Part shown: piece by piece, positions 35,051 through 43,425 of the stretch
Numbering within the stretch: position 1 is the first letter of the stretch
Layout of the letters: each line of letters opens with the position of its first letter
IMG/VR virus record: IMGVR_UViG_3300009079_001912
Location: 1-44,111 of that record
Direction: 5' to 3' (one strand)
Length of the DNA: 44,111 bases
Source: a virus
Notes under the pieces: generated by a model
The model's input: the letters and a program-made list of their open reading frames with translations, nothing else
What the model was told of the DNA's origin: nothing
The model's database searches: none
Program-made: the position numbers and the translations under genes

Positions 35051-38000
35051 ATGCCAGCAGCATTTTATGACTTTTTTAGGAAGGTAGTCCTAAAATCAAC
35101 TGACGGAGTAACAGTTGAAACTGAAATCGAAGCAGATAGCTTCACAGATGAACTTAATATTATACGCGGTAACGGCGTTGCATTTAACGGCGACAATGCT
35201 ACTGATACTTTTTCTATTGATGTAGACTACGGATTTGAAATTCCATTATCAACAACAGACTTAGAACTGCGTGATGTAAACAACAACACTAAAACAGTAA
35301 GTTTGATAGCAGGTAACAATATTACACTAATTAGAGAAAGTGCAAATGCACTTAGAATTGATAGTGCAGACTTAACAGTTAATATTACAGCAGCTACACA
35401 AACAGATCCAGTATTACTCACAGCAGGCGCAGTACACGGACTAGCAAACGGTGCTAGTATTACTGTTCAAGACGTTGTAGGTATGACAGAACTAAACGGT
35501 AACAGTTATTTTGTTAGTGTTGTAAGTAGTACACAGTTTGAACTTTATACAGATTCAGCAAGAACTGTATCACTCGATGGTACTAGCTTTAGTGGCTATA
35601 TTAGTGGTGGTAGTATTCAAATTGAAAACACTGCAACATTAGCTGCGCTGCTTGACGTTGAAATTCCAACCGCAGTTACAAACGATGTACTTGTTTATAA
35701 TGGTACTGACTGGGTTGATAGTGATACTGTTACATTATCTACTGCCAATATAACTACATTAAACACTGACGACATTAATGCTGTTGCAGGATTATCTATA
35801 ACTTCAGCTGCTGGTAGTAACTTAGTTATTTCAAACGGTGCTGACGGATTTTTCCTTTCACACGATAATGGTAATATTCAAGTTACTACAGCCGGTTCAC
35901 TAAATCTAAACGGCACAACTGTTACAATTGGCGACGGTACAAATACTATTGATGTTCCAGATGGTACAACAGTTGACTTAACAGGTGTTACTGTAACTGG
36001 TGCAGGATTTGACTTAACAGGCGATGTAACAGGTGATGTAGTTAGTACTAGCACTTCATCTGTAGTGTTAGATACAAGTGCTGCTGATGCAGTATTCACA
36101 GGTAACGTAACTGGTGATTTAACTGGTAATGCTGACACTACAACATTGTTACAATCAGCAAGAACATTTGAAATACTAGGCGGGTTTATTACAGCAGATC
36201 CTGTATCATTTGACGGAAGTGGCAATGTACAACTTAATGCAGAAATTGATAACAATGCTGTTGTACTAGGTGTTAAGACATCAGGATCTTATGTTTCAGT
36301 CATTAACGGCACAGCAAATGAAATTGAGGTTGCTGGTAGTGGTTCAGAAACTGCTAGTGTAACATTAAGTTTACCAACTTCGATGGTTGTACCTGGAAGT
36401 TTAACTGTAACCAGCGACTTAATTGTTAACGGTACAACAACTACTGTAAACACAACCGACTTAGATGTAACTGATAATACAATTAAATTAAACAAAGACG
36501 AAGTAGCTGCAGGCGTTACTGCTGGCACTTCAGGAATTGAAATTGAACGTGGTACTGCTGATAATGCAAGATTTGTTTGGAACGAAACGCTTGATACTTG
36601 GTCACCTGAGTTATGGGACGGCGCTGCTTGGAATACTACAACATTAACAGCAAGTGAATTTATTGGTTCGCTAACTGGTGATATTGCAGGCAACCTAACA
36701 GGTAATGTCGTTAGCACTAACACTTCATCTGTAGTGTTAGACACAAGTGCTGCTGATGCAGTATTCACAGGTAACGTAACTGGTGATTTAACTGGTAATG
36801 CTGACACTGCAACTGCATGGGCAGCAAGTATCGACTTATCATTGTTCGGCGAAGTTACATCTGGTACACACTCAGTTGACGGTAGTGGTAATGTTATTAT
36901 TTCTGATACAGTCATTCCAAACTTTGCAGAACGTGCAGTTGATGCAACAGCAGCGGCACTTGCTGCTGGAACACATACTGGTGTTACAATTACGTATGAC
37001 GATCCAGGTGATAACTTATCAGTAACAGTTAATAATCCTGTTATTACTATAGATGGAGCAGTAGCTGGTAACGCTACAATGACAGACTTAGGCGATATAA
37101 CTATTACAGTTTCTCCAGTAGCAGATGCTATTACATTAGGTACCGACACAACTGGTAGCTTTGTAAAGAATCTAGTTGCTGGCACAGGTGTTACACTTGA
37201 TCTAACTACAGGTGAAGATCATACTCCAATGATCACTATTGAAAATCTTCCAAACTCGTCACTTGATAATTCAGCTATTACAATAACAGATACTGTAGGT
37301 CCAACTTCGCAAGTTATTGATTTAGGAGAAACTATTCAGTTTGCTGGCGACGGCGGCTATTTAGAAGTAGAAGTAGCAGCTACAAATAGTATAAACTTTT
37401 CACATGCTGATTCTATTGTTACAGCTGGCACTTATGGGTCAGCAACTGAGCTTGCTACATTTGTTGTAGATTCAAAAGGACACATTACTGGTGCAAGTAA
37501 TGTAAGTATGCCTGATCCTACATTACAAATTACTGGTGCAATTACTGCATCTGGTACATTTACAAATTTAGGCGATATGACAATGACTGCTACTTTGCAG
37601 GCTACTACTGATAACTTAGCGGATGTTGATTTATCCGGTGGTGTTGCTTCGCTTGCAACAGGAGACGTTCTAGAATGGAACGGTTCAAATTGGGTTCCGT
37701 CAGCTATCGGTGGCGCTGCTATTCCAGGCCTACAAGCTGTTACAAACACCTCAGCGACATCAACTAATACAGTTACACTAAGCAATACTACTGCTGACGG
37801 TAGCGGACCAGGACTTGTTATAGACGAAATGGCAGCTAGTGGTGCAACTTTAATTGTTAGTGCTGGTTTTGTTACGTTTAGTGGCAATCTTACTACAACA
37901 ACAGGCACAATGACAGCTACACAGTTTATTGGTGATACTAAGGGCGATGTACTTAAAGGTGACGGTACTGTTATAATTGATTCATCAGCAGGTGAGATGG

Positions 38001-38569
38001 ATTATAGCTTTGTTACTAACGGCCCTGTTATAGAACAAAGTGCGTCATTCTACTTAGACGCAGGTGCGCCTTTAGGGTCAGTTACTGGTAGTTCTAGTAT
38101 TGGTAAGGGATACGATTCAGCTTCCCCATCAGAACTAGGAGAATGGGTAGAAATTAAGGCACTGAATACTGTTGCTAATAATTTTGGTCCTACAAACTCA
38201 CAGTACGATGGTAAGTTAACTGGTATTACATGGAATGAAACACTTGGCGGATTTAATGGGTTTGCACAAGGTTCTACATATGATATTGATATAACATTAT
38301 TACCAAACTTTACAGTTTCAGCAAACCAATTAGTAAGATTTGACTTAGAAGCATTTAGTTCATCTAATAAAATTATGGCGGACGCAGGCGATACATTAGT
38401 ATTAGAAAATGTTGATAAAGCAAGTGCAGTAAAAGCAAGAATACTTGTAACATTTGAAGATGCTACACCTGCAAACAATTATTTTACAATAACAAATTCA
38501 GACGGCGATAATCAGACACCACAATACTTCATTGAAGAAGGTTGGGTAAGAATTACCAAAATTAGTTAA
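35051..38569 (+). CDS. Large tail-fibre-like protein with internal repeats, 1172 aa
   Basis: The ATG at 35051 follows TAGGAGTGGG and a late promoter. The N-terminus (DFFRKVVLKSTDGVTVETEI) is followed by beta-rich repeats. Residues near 125-195 contain TQTDPVLLTAGAVHGLANG and FELYTDSARTVSLDGTSF, a module common in phage fibres. GDVTG/GDLTG repeats and DGSGNV units follow. At 36052-36139 and 36721-36808 an 88-bp sequence is repeated almost exactly (residues about 334-363 and 557-586). The C-terminal 190 residues (YLDAGAPLGSVTGSSS, then GEWVEIKALN and ITWNETLGG) are a distinct, non-repetitive domain that may be the tip. It is an independent late unit facing the fibre gene at 38868. Confidence 0.88.
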   Translation: MPAAFYDFFRKVVLKSTDGVTVETEIEADSFTDELNIIRGNGVAFNGDNATDTFSIDVDYGFEIPLSTTDLELRDVNNNTKTVSLIAGNNITLIRESANALRIDSADLTVNITAATQTDPVLLTAGAVHGLANGASITVQDVVGMTELNGNSYFVSVVSSTQFELYTDSARTVSLDGTSFSGYISGGSIQIENTATLAALLDVEIPTAVTNDVLVYNGTDWVDSDTVTLSTANITTLNTDDINAVAGLSITSAAGSNLVISNGADGFFLSHDNGNIQVTTAGSLNLNGTTVTIGDGTNTIDVPDGTTVDLTGVTVTGAGFDLTGDVTGDVVSTSTSSVVLDTSAADAVFTGNVTGDLTGNADTTTLLQSARTFEILGGFITADPVSFDGSGNVQLNAEIDNNAVVLGVKTSGSYVSVINGTANEIEVAGSGSETASVTLSLPTSMVVPGSLTVTSDLIVNGTTTTVNTTDLDVTDNTIKLNKDEVAAGVTAGTSGIEIERGTADNARFVWNETLDTWSPELWDGAAWNTTTLTASEFIGSLTGDIAGNLTGNVVSTNTSSVVLDTSAADAVFTGNVTGDLTGNADTATAWAASIDLSLFGEVTSGTHSVDGSGNVIISDTVIPNFAERAVDATAAALAAGTHTGVTITYDDPGDNLSVTVNNPVITIDGAVAGNATMTDLGDITITVSPVADAITLGTDTTGSFVKNLVAGTGVTLDLTTGEDHTPMITIENLPNSSLDNSAITITDTVGPTSQVIDLGETIQFAGDGGYLEVEVAATNSINFSHADSIVTAGTYGSATELATFVVDSKGHITGASNVSMPDPTLQITGAITASGTFTNLGDMTMTATLQATTDNLADVDLSGGVASLATGDVLEWNGSNWVPSAIGGAAIPGLQAVTNTSATSTNTVTLSNTTADGSGPGLVIDEMAASGATLIVSAGFVTFSGNLTTTTGTMTATQFIGDTKGDVLKGDGTVIIDSSAGEMDYSFVTNGPVIEQSASFYLDAGAPLGSVTGSSSIGKGYDSASPSELGEWVEIKALNTVANNFGPTNSQYDGKLTGITWNETLGGFNGFAQGSTYDIDITLLPNFTVSANQLVRFDLEAFSSSNKIMADAGDTLVLENVDKASAVKARILVTFEDATPANNYFTITNSDGDNQTPQYFIEEGWVRITKIS
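36052..36139 (+). repeat. 88-bp near-perfect direct repeat, copy 1
   Basis: It encodes part of the GNVTGDLTGNAD region of the 1172-aa fibre. It matches copy 2 at 36721-36808 with a single mismatch (GATACAAG versus GACACAAG), 669 bp apart, so the reading frame is preserved. Confidence 0.9.
36721..36808 (+). repeat. 88-bp near-perfect direct repeat, copy 2
   Basis: Second copy, 87 of 88 bases as copy 1 at 36052-36139 and in the same frame. Loss or gain by recombination between copies would shorten or lengthen the fibre by 223 residues without a frameshift. Confidence 0.9.
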
Positions 38570-38864
38570 TACTATCATCTCTTAAAGATTGTCTTATTTC
38601 TTTAAGAGATGTAGTTACATCGTATAATCTATGTTCTGTTTCAGAAAGAAATTTACTTAACTGGTAAATTTTGTAAGTGCTCCACCACCACCAATATACA
38701 ACGGATGACAAAAATAAGGTAGCGATAATTACCATTACTTTTGATTTAATATCGACATAGCCGACCATATCGATAAAGAAAATTATACCTAACGCAACAA
38801 TAGGTAAAATACGGCCAGCAACAGCCCATATTTTTGTTTGTCTAATTAATTTATCGTATTCCAT
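38562..38864 (-). CDS. Two-TM membrane protein with C-terminal helix, 100 aa
   Basis: There are two hydrophobic segments: about 14-35 (VAGRILPIVALGIIFFIDMV) and about 43-62 (VMVIIATLFLSSVVYWWWWS). A charged helix follows (LSKFLSETEHRLYDVTTSLK). The start has no Shine-Dalgarno and lies 3 nt after the preceding stop, so it is probably coupled to the fibre gene. The WWWW stretch next to TYKIYQ marks a membrane border. A lysis or membrane-anchor role is possible (two-TM holins exist) but the context, at the end of a fibre unit, gives no proof. Its stop overlaps that of the 1172-aa gene by 8 nt. Confidence 0.8.
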   Translation of the reverse strand: MEYDKLIRQTKIWAVAGRILPIVALGIIFFIDMVGYVDIKSKVMVIIATLFLSSVVYWWWWSTYKIYQLSKFLSETEHRLYDVTTSLKEIRQSLRDDSIN

Positions 38865-38867
38865 TTT

Positions 38868-40265
38868 TTATTGATGGATTTGTCCGAAAGTCTTCCATTC
38901 ACCTGGATTACCAGATCTAATGCATACCCATCCTACATAACCTGTAGGCGCAGGATTTTGATTCCAAACAATATCGCCCTTATTCCATGTTCCCATAGAC
39001 GGTGATGAATCTCCTACAGAAAACTTCTTGCCCTCGAACTTAACTGGTCCGGCAGTAACAATATCAGCGTCAGGACTATTAACATTAATTCCTAGCTTAC
39101 CTTGTATATTAGTTTTGGTCTCTACACTACTACCGATAACAATTCTATTACCGGTTGCACTAATTTGTATTCTTGCAACATTATCTGTAATAATATTAAG
39201 TGGCGTACTACTATAGTTACCAACCTTACTTGAAGTATCTTCGATATCGATAATAAAATCGTTATCAATGCCCGCGATGCCGATTGTACCGTTTGGCTCT
39301 TCTACGCCAAATCCTAGTCTATTTGATACTGCGCTATAAAAAACAAACTGATCAATTTCAAAATTGCCATCTACAGCAAGATTTTGCAAACGTCCTACAT
39401 GTTTTAATTTAGAATGAGAAATACTATCTCCTAATTTTTCTCGATTAATAATTGGTAGGCCGCCGATAAAGTATTCTTTATCTTTGTGTAAATTTACATG
39501 TTCACTACTATAAAATTGATCCGGGTTAGGATGTAACACAAACTGTTTCGTAGGTCCATCAACTACCCATAATAATCCATTGTTGTAGTTATTTTCTCCT
39601 TTAGGAAGAAATTGTAAAGGCTCAGAACGCTCTTGTCTAGAGTCAGTTGTAACTTCCTCGATATGCATCCTCTTTGCTTTAAATGTACCAGTAATTGTTA
39701 GATCACCATGTATACTTGCATTATCAAGTAGTAGGTTATCAGTCTTTACTACTCTTGCAGTAACTTTATCAGTTTCAATTCCTTGCTCAGTAACAACTAA
39801 CGCTATCTTTTTTGCATCATCTCTTATGCCTAAACTTTTAAAGTTTGTATATAGTCCGCCATTTAAGTGATTACCGCTAAGGCCTCGTTGAGGTATCGAT
39901 GTATGATCTATTTTTGGAGTTATAGTTGCTGCATGTTCTGCTGCTTCTTTAAGTATATCAGCTTTAAGCCCACTGTTATCCCAAAGTAACGGTCCTTTGA
40001 TTCGTACTGCTCCTGGAAATGTAACATTACCAACAATATTGCTAGTATGTAACGTTGAAGTATGAATTCCGTCATCTTCAACTGTTAGCACTTGCGAATT
40101 GGCAGTATCATGTATGCCTGTACTTTGGAACTTCTTATACAGGCCGCCTTCTAGTGCATTACCTGTTAAACTGCGGGGCTCTATAACAGGTGTGGAAGAC
40201 ATACTTGCTAATGCATCATATAGTCCGTCCACACCTGTTTTTAATTTTGATAAATCATTGTTCAT
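38868..40265 (-). CDS. Tail-fibre protein with two N-terminal tandem units, 465 aa
   Basis: The ATG at 40265 is the only sensible start. It lacks a close ribosome site, and a TGATAAATA element starts 5 nt upstream. Residues 1-190 contain two related units of about 95 aa: LTGNALEGGLYKKFQSTGIH with LTVEDDGIHT, and LSGNHLNGGLYTNFKSLGIR with VVTEQGIET. A linker to a fibre shaft follows (NRLGFGVEEPNGTIGIAG, LGINVNSPDADIVTAGPV), and the C-terminus has KGDIVWNQNPAPTGYVGWVC, a typical fibre end domain. It is transcribed together with the two-TM gene that follows. Confidence 0.86.
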   Translation of the reverse strand: MNNDLSKLKTGVDGLYDALASMSSTPVIEPRSLTGNALEGGLYKKFQSTGIHDTANSQVLTVEDDGIHTSTLHTSNIVGNVTFPGAVRIKGPLLWDNSGLKADILKEAAEHAATITPKIDHTSIPQRGLSGNHLNGGLYTNFKSLGIRDDAKKIALVVTEQGIETDKVTARVVKTDNLLLDNASIHGDLTITGTFKAKRMHIEEVTTDSRQERSEPLQFLPKGENNYNNGLLWVVDGPTKQFVLHPNPDQFYSSEHVNLHKDKEYFIGGLPIINREKLGDSISHSKLKHVGRLQNLAVDGNFEIDQFVFYSAVSNRLGFGVEEPNGTIGIAGIDNDFIIDIEDTSSKVGNYSSTPLNIITDNVARIQISATGNRIVIGSSVETKTNIQGKLGINVNSPDADIVTAGPVKFEGKKFSVGDSSPSMGTWNKGDIVWNQNPAPTGYVGWVCIRSGNPGEWKTFGQIHQ

Positions 40266-40269
40266 ATAG

Positions 40270-40278
40270 TATTTATCA
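40270..40278 (-). promoter_or_regulatory. Possible late promoter that would give a leaderless transcript
   Basis: TGATAAATA ends 4 nt before the 465-aa gene's ATG and starts with the TGA stop of the upstream gene. If active, transcription would begin at or near the ATG itself. The overlap with a stop codon may be chance. Confidence 0.25.
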
Positions 40279-41454
40279 GGATACCTTAAGTAATATAGTA
40301 TCCGGATTAATACGCCCGTTTAATTTTGTATCTGTAGTTGGGATGTCTTCTAAAAATTTTCTTAATGCTACTTTGCCAGCGCTTTTAAACTCTTTTAATT
40401 GGTCTGCAGGCTTACGTAGCGTCTTCTGTACGCTTCTCTTCTCATCAAAGAACTGTATTGTGGTGCCTTTTACTTGCAGTGTCTGATGCTCTTGTGCAAT
40501 ATACTTACCTAGCTTACGTGTTTTAATATTAAAAACCCAAAGCTCCGCAGCACCAACAATAGTACTTGGATCAATACTTGCAAGTTTGTACTTGTCGTCT
40601 GTTTGCAAGAATTTTAATTTCTCTACAAGTTTAGTTGCACTCTTAGCTTTAGGCTTACGAGTCTTACGTGTTGCCTTAGCAGTGTCAATAATGTAATCAA
40701 GTGCCGCTTGGAGCTCTTCGATAGCAGTTGTATAGTTCTTGATATCTTTCTTCTTAATGTGTGCATAGCCTTCTTTTAGTTGCGCCCACATATCTTGAGT
40801 ATGCTCATCCATCTTTTTAAGCTGTCCAGCAGTTGGCATACGCTCTAAGTCTTGAAAGTCCTGTAATGCATCTGTGTAGAACTTTTTCATTTTACGTGCA
40901 TGAGCCTGTGTTACACCTCTTTTAGTAAAATGTGTCTTAAAGTCAAACCCCTTAGGATCAAAATTATCTTGATCGCTAATAAACCCGTCGAGCCATTCGT
41001 CAATATCTTCTACAGCATCTTGTGCCTGTTCTAAGATACGCTCTTGTATAGTTGGAATATACACATTCTTCTTTGCTGTTTCTTCTTCTTTGTCTTCTTT
41101 TACAATAAGAGCGCCTTCTTCAGCAAGTCCGTTAATATACAGATCAAGTTTTCCAGCATAGTCGGGATGTACAAGCTCAGGCTTTACATTAGTAAGGTGA
41201 ACCACAGTCGCCCAATGACTCTTCCCATCAATCTTCCAATTTGGTAGCTTGTTAATTGCAGCGACAATGTTTTTATCATAGTTATCTTTGATGTAGTCAC
41301 GTACTTTATTACCCCAAGATTTAGATTCCATTAAGTAGTGTATATGATAATGTGCTTTATGCCACGTAGTAACAGGAACTGCATCCCATTCACTTCCACG
41401 TCTCTTTGCACGAACTGCTTTCTTCTTTACTTTTACGCCTGCTACTTTTGCCAT
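40276..41454 (-). CDS. Unknown basic phage protein, 392 aa
   Basis: The ATG at 41454 is preceded by AGAGGATATT. It is very basic at the N-terminus (MAKVAGVKVKKKAVRAKRRG), then WHKAHYHIHYLMESKSWGNK, a mixed middle with long helices (acidic then basic, about 120-260), KATRKTRKPKAKSATKLVEK near 265, and a beta-rich C-terminal domain (AAELWVFNIKTRKLGKYIAQ, EHQTLQVKGTTIQF). It has no recognised catalytic motif. Proteins of this size and layout recur in marine T4-like phages as uncharacterised, I believe. The basic tails suggest nucleic-acid binding. It is preceded by TTGACA-N15-TATACT, so it may be expressed early. Confidence 0.82.
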   Translation of the reverse strand: MAKVAGVKVKKKAVRAKRRGSEWDAVPVTTWHKAHYHIHYLMESKSWGNKVRDYIKDNYDKNIVAAINKLPNWKIDGKSHWATVVHLTNVKPELVHPDYAGKLDLYINGLAEEGALIVKEDKEEETAKKNVYIPTIQERILEQAQDAVEDIDEWLDGFISDQDNFDPKGFDFKTHFTKRGVTQAHARKMKKFYTDALQDFQDLERMPTAGQLKKMDEHTQDMWAQLKEGYAHIKKKDIKNYTTAIEELQAALDYIIDTAKATRKTRKPKAKSATKLVEKLKFLQTDDKYKLASIDPSTIVGAAELWVFNIKTRKLGKYIAQEHQTLQVKGTTIQFFDEKRSVQKTLRKPADQLKEFKSAGKVALRKFLEDIPTTDTKLNGRINPDTILLKVS

Positions 41455-41474
41455 ATCTAATATCCTCTGTTGCT

Positions 41475-41483
41475 GTATTTACA
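41475..41483 (-). promoter_or_regulatory. Variant late-type promoter candidate (TGTAAATAC)
   Basis: Same 9-mer as at 30958-30966, here 20 nt before the 392-aa gene, overlapping the -10 region of the sigma70-like element. Confidence 0.3.
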
Positions 41484-41509
41484 GTATAGTCTAATTATTA
41501 GGCTGTCAA
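41483..41509 (-). promoter_or_regulatory. Sigma70-like promoter with short spacer
   Basis: TTGACA (41504-41509), 15-nt spacer, TATACT (41483-41488). The elements are near consensus but the spacer is below the 16-18 optimum. It lies in the gap before the 392-aa gene. Confidence 0.5.
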
Positions 41510-41514
41510 GAGAT

Positions 41515-41724
41515 TTATGTAATATAGACTCTTAATACTGTACCTTCGATAGAATATGTAATTGTTTCACCAGGTTGTAGTTTTGCCTTAAACTCTCTGC
41601 CTTTGTTATCAATAACTTCAACAGTGTCTAAGTTATTCAATGCTTCAGCAGGTGTATCAGGCATATCAGGTAGCCCGATATCACCAAACTGTTCCATTAT
41701 CATACGTGTTGCATTATTACTCAT
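41515..41724 (-). CDS. Small unknown protein, 69 aa
   Basis: The ATG at 41724 has an AAAGG ribosome site and overlaps the upstream stop by 8 nt. It has a helical N-terminal third (MSNNATRMIMEQFGDIGLPD, then a PDTPAEALNNL stretch) and a beta C-terminus (VEVIDNKGREFKAKLQPGET and TYSIEGTVLRVYIT). No family recognised. It closes the HemE-side operon; 60 nt downstream a new promoter begins. Confidence 0.78.
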   Translation of the reverse strand: MSNNATRMIMEQFGDIGLPDMPDTPAEALNNLDTVEVIDNKGREFKAKLQPGETITYSIEGTVLRVYIT

Positions 41725-42439
41725 CGTTTTGCCTTTTTATCTCTGCCAATATTTGTTTACGGAAATTGTGTTGCTTAAATCTAGCATATGCTTCTTGTAA
41801 TGTAAATAGTTTCCTTCGTGTATGTTTAAGTTGTAGACAACTTAACATTAACTCTCGTAACCTACGTGTTTCGGAAAAATGGGATAGTTTAATATTTTCA
41901 TCAGTATCGGCTTTTAGGTAAAACAATATATCGCCTTGTTTTATATTAAGATTAATCTTTGGCATGTTTGGTCTGACAAACAATGCAGCCTGTATTGGTC
42001 TAAACCAATTACCAACATCAAAGGTGCCTGATATAGCATGTCCCGCATCTGTCCAGCTGTTATGATGTAAAAACGGATGTATAATTGATAAATTTAAAGG
42101 CTGATCGCAAAACACTACAAGATCAGTAGTATACTGTATTAAGCGATCATTAGCGAGGTTAACTAAAGATAAATGCCGATTAATGTATCCTTGATCACTC
42201 CCATCCCAAGACTCTGCTACTTGATCTATATCTACTTCAAAATCAAACCCTGCTTTAACTACAAATATTTTTTTCATGTCTTTAGTAAAAGCAGGACACT
42301 TACTGTATTCTGAATTTTTAATTTCAACAGGTAAATTTTTTGACAATGGCTCAAGACTTGTATATCCTAGTACATGACGTCCTGAAGGTTCTTCATCGTT
42401 TCCGACACCCGACATAAACCAACCGTAATTTAAAATCAT
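41717..42439 (-). CDS. Unknown protein after HemE, 240 aa
   Basis: Its start overlaps the HemE stop by 1 nt (TAATG), so the two are co-translated. The middle has VVKAGFDFEVDIDQVAESWD and LHHNSWTDAGHAISGTFDVG, then FRPIQAALFVRPNMPKINL and QGDILFYLKADTDENIKLSH, a beta-rich pattern like a jelly roll; the C-terminal 50 residues are basic helix (RKLFTLQEAYARFKQHNFRK). I recognise no family. Coupling to HemE suggests either a metabolic partner or mere phage compaction. Confidence 0.82.
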   Translation of the reverse strand: MILNYGWFMSGVGNDEEPSGRHVLGYTSLEPLSKNLPVEIKNSEYSKCPAFTKDMKKIFVVKAGFDFEVDIDQVAESWDGSDQGYINRHLSLVNLANDRLIQYTTDLVVFCDQPLNLSIIHPFLHHNSWTDAGHAISGTFDVGNWFRPIQAALFVRPNMPKINLNIKQGDILFYLKADTDENIKLSHFSETRRLRELMLSCLQLKHTRRKLFTLQEAYARFKQHNFRKQILAEIKRQNDE

Positions 42440-43413
42440 TAGCTAAACTCGTTGCGTATTTTGTTTATAAAATAGTGTACTCTGTCCTCCGGTGTTTCTT
42501 TATTGATACCGTGTCCTAGTCCACAAACCCATCCAGTACGATCCGGAATATCTTTCATTTTAGCAATAAACTCGTCTACTTTGCCACGGAACCTGTCTTC
42601 AGGAAGTAACATAAAGTTTTGATCAAAGTTACCTTGTATAAATCCGTCTTTCTTTTTGTCCATAATTGTTTCAATGTTAATTGATGCATCAAACCCAATA
42701 CCGCCCCACATCTTGTTTAGTACTAAATGTGACAAGTCAGTAGTTAGTCCTTTGCAGTAATATCCGCAATCAGGTCCAACAAGCTCGTTAAGCAATTCGG
42801 AATATGTGTCTCTTAAAAATGAACGCCCAAGTGTGTCTAGCCCGCTATCAATAATTAAAACTTTTTCAGCACCTGCATCTAATTGCAGTTGAATGTTACC
42901 TTGCAATAATGGAATAATTACTTCTTTCAGATAATATTTTTTAAAGTCCATGTGTGCTCTATAATCTACGCCGTAGTGCATAAGTGTCCACGGACCCCCT
43001 ACAAATCCAATAAGACTTTTGTCTGCTGGTAAAACATGTCGAGTTGCCCGAACAGCATCAGCTTGAAAGCCCATAAACTCAATGGCTCCGTTGATGTCTA
43101 AATAGTTTTCATAGTTTTCAGGCGTAATCAGTTCATTAAATTTTGGACCTGGATCAAAATCTAGTTGTAGTCCTAGTCCTTGAAAAGGATAAACAATATC
43201 GCTAAACAATATACTAACATCAAAATCAAACTCTTTAATTGGACCAAGAGCAACTTCGGCTGCAAGTTCCGGATTTTTTGAAAGTGTATCAAAAGTATAA
43301 GTTTGTTTAAGATTTTGATAATGACTATGATAACGACCAGCTTGTCTCATAAACCAAATAGGCGGACAACTCTGTGGTACTCGGCGGGATGCATTTTTAA
43401 ATTTTGTGTTCAT
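42439..43413 (-). CDS. hemE: Uroporphyrinogen decarboxylase (HemE-like), 324 aa
   Basis: HemE removes four carboxyl groups from uroporphyrinogen III to give coproporphyrinogen III in heme and chlorophyll synthesis. The signature PIWFMRQAGRY (18-28) gives Arg23 and Arg27; ILFSDI (68-73) gives the key Asp72; IGFVGGPWTLMHY (135-147) gives Tyr147; Ser190 lies in LIIDSGLDTLG; and GLGHGI near the C-terminus gives His301. GNFDQNFML matches the GNMDP motif. All expected active-site residues are present, so the gene looks functional; it is slightly short against about 345-355 aa for bacterial HemE, mostly at the N-terminus. It has a weak ribosome site. It lies in a phage operon between unknown genes, not at a host junction. 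Confidence 0.95.
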   Translation of the reverse strand: MNTKFKNASRRVPQSCPPIWFMRQAGRYHSHYQNLKQTYTFDTLSKNPELAAEVALGPIKEFDFDVSILFSDIVYPFQGLGLQLDFDPGPKFNELITPENYENYLDINGAIEFMGFQADAVRATRHVLPADKSLIGFVGGPWTLMHYGVDYRAHMDFKKYYLKEVIIPLLQGNIQLQLDAGAEKVLIIDSGLDTLGRSFLRDTYSELLNELVGPDCGYYCKGLTTDLSHLVLNKMWGGIGFDASINIETIMDKKKDGFIQGNFDQNFMLLPEDRFRGKVDEFIAKMKDIPDRTGWVCGLGHGINKETPEDRVHYFINKIRNEFS

Positions 43414-43425
43414 AATTGTAATTAT

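Noticed and set aside
36289-37185. Long open frame antisense to the 1172-aa fibre gene
   Set aside because: Composition mirrors the repetitive fibre codons (Ser/Val/Pro/Thr-rich), there is no ribosome site or promoter, and the plus-strand gene is clearly real.
42439-43413. HemE as host DNA at a contig misjoin
   Set aside because: It is coupled on both sides to phage-like small genes by 1-nt overlap and a short gap, with the same base composition by eye.
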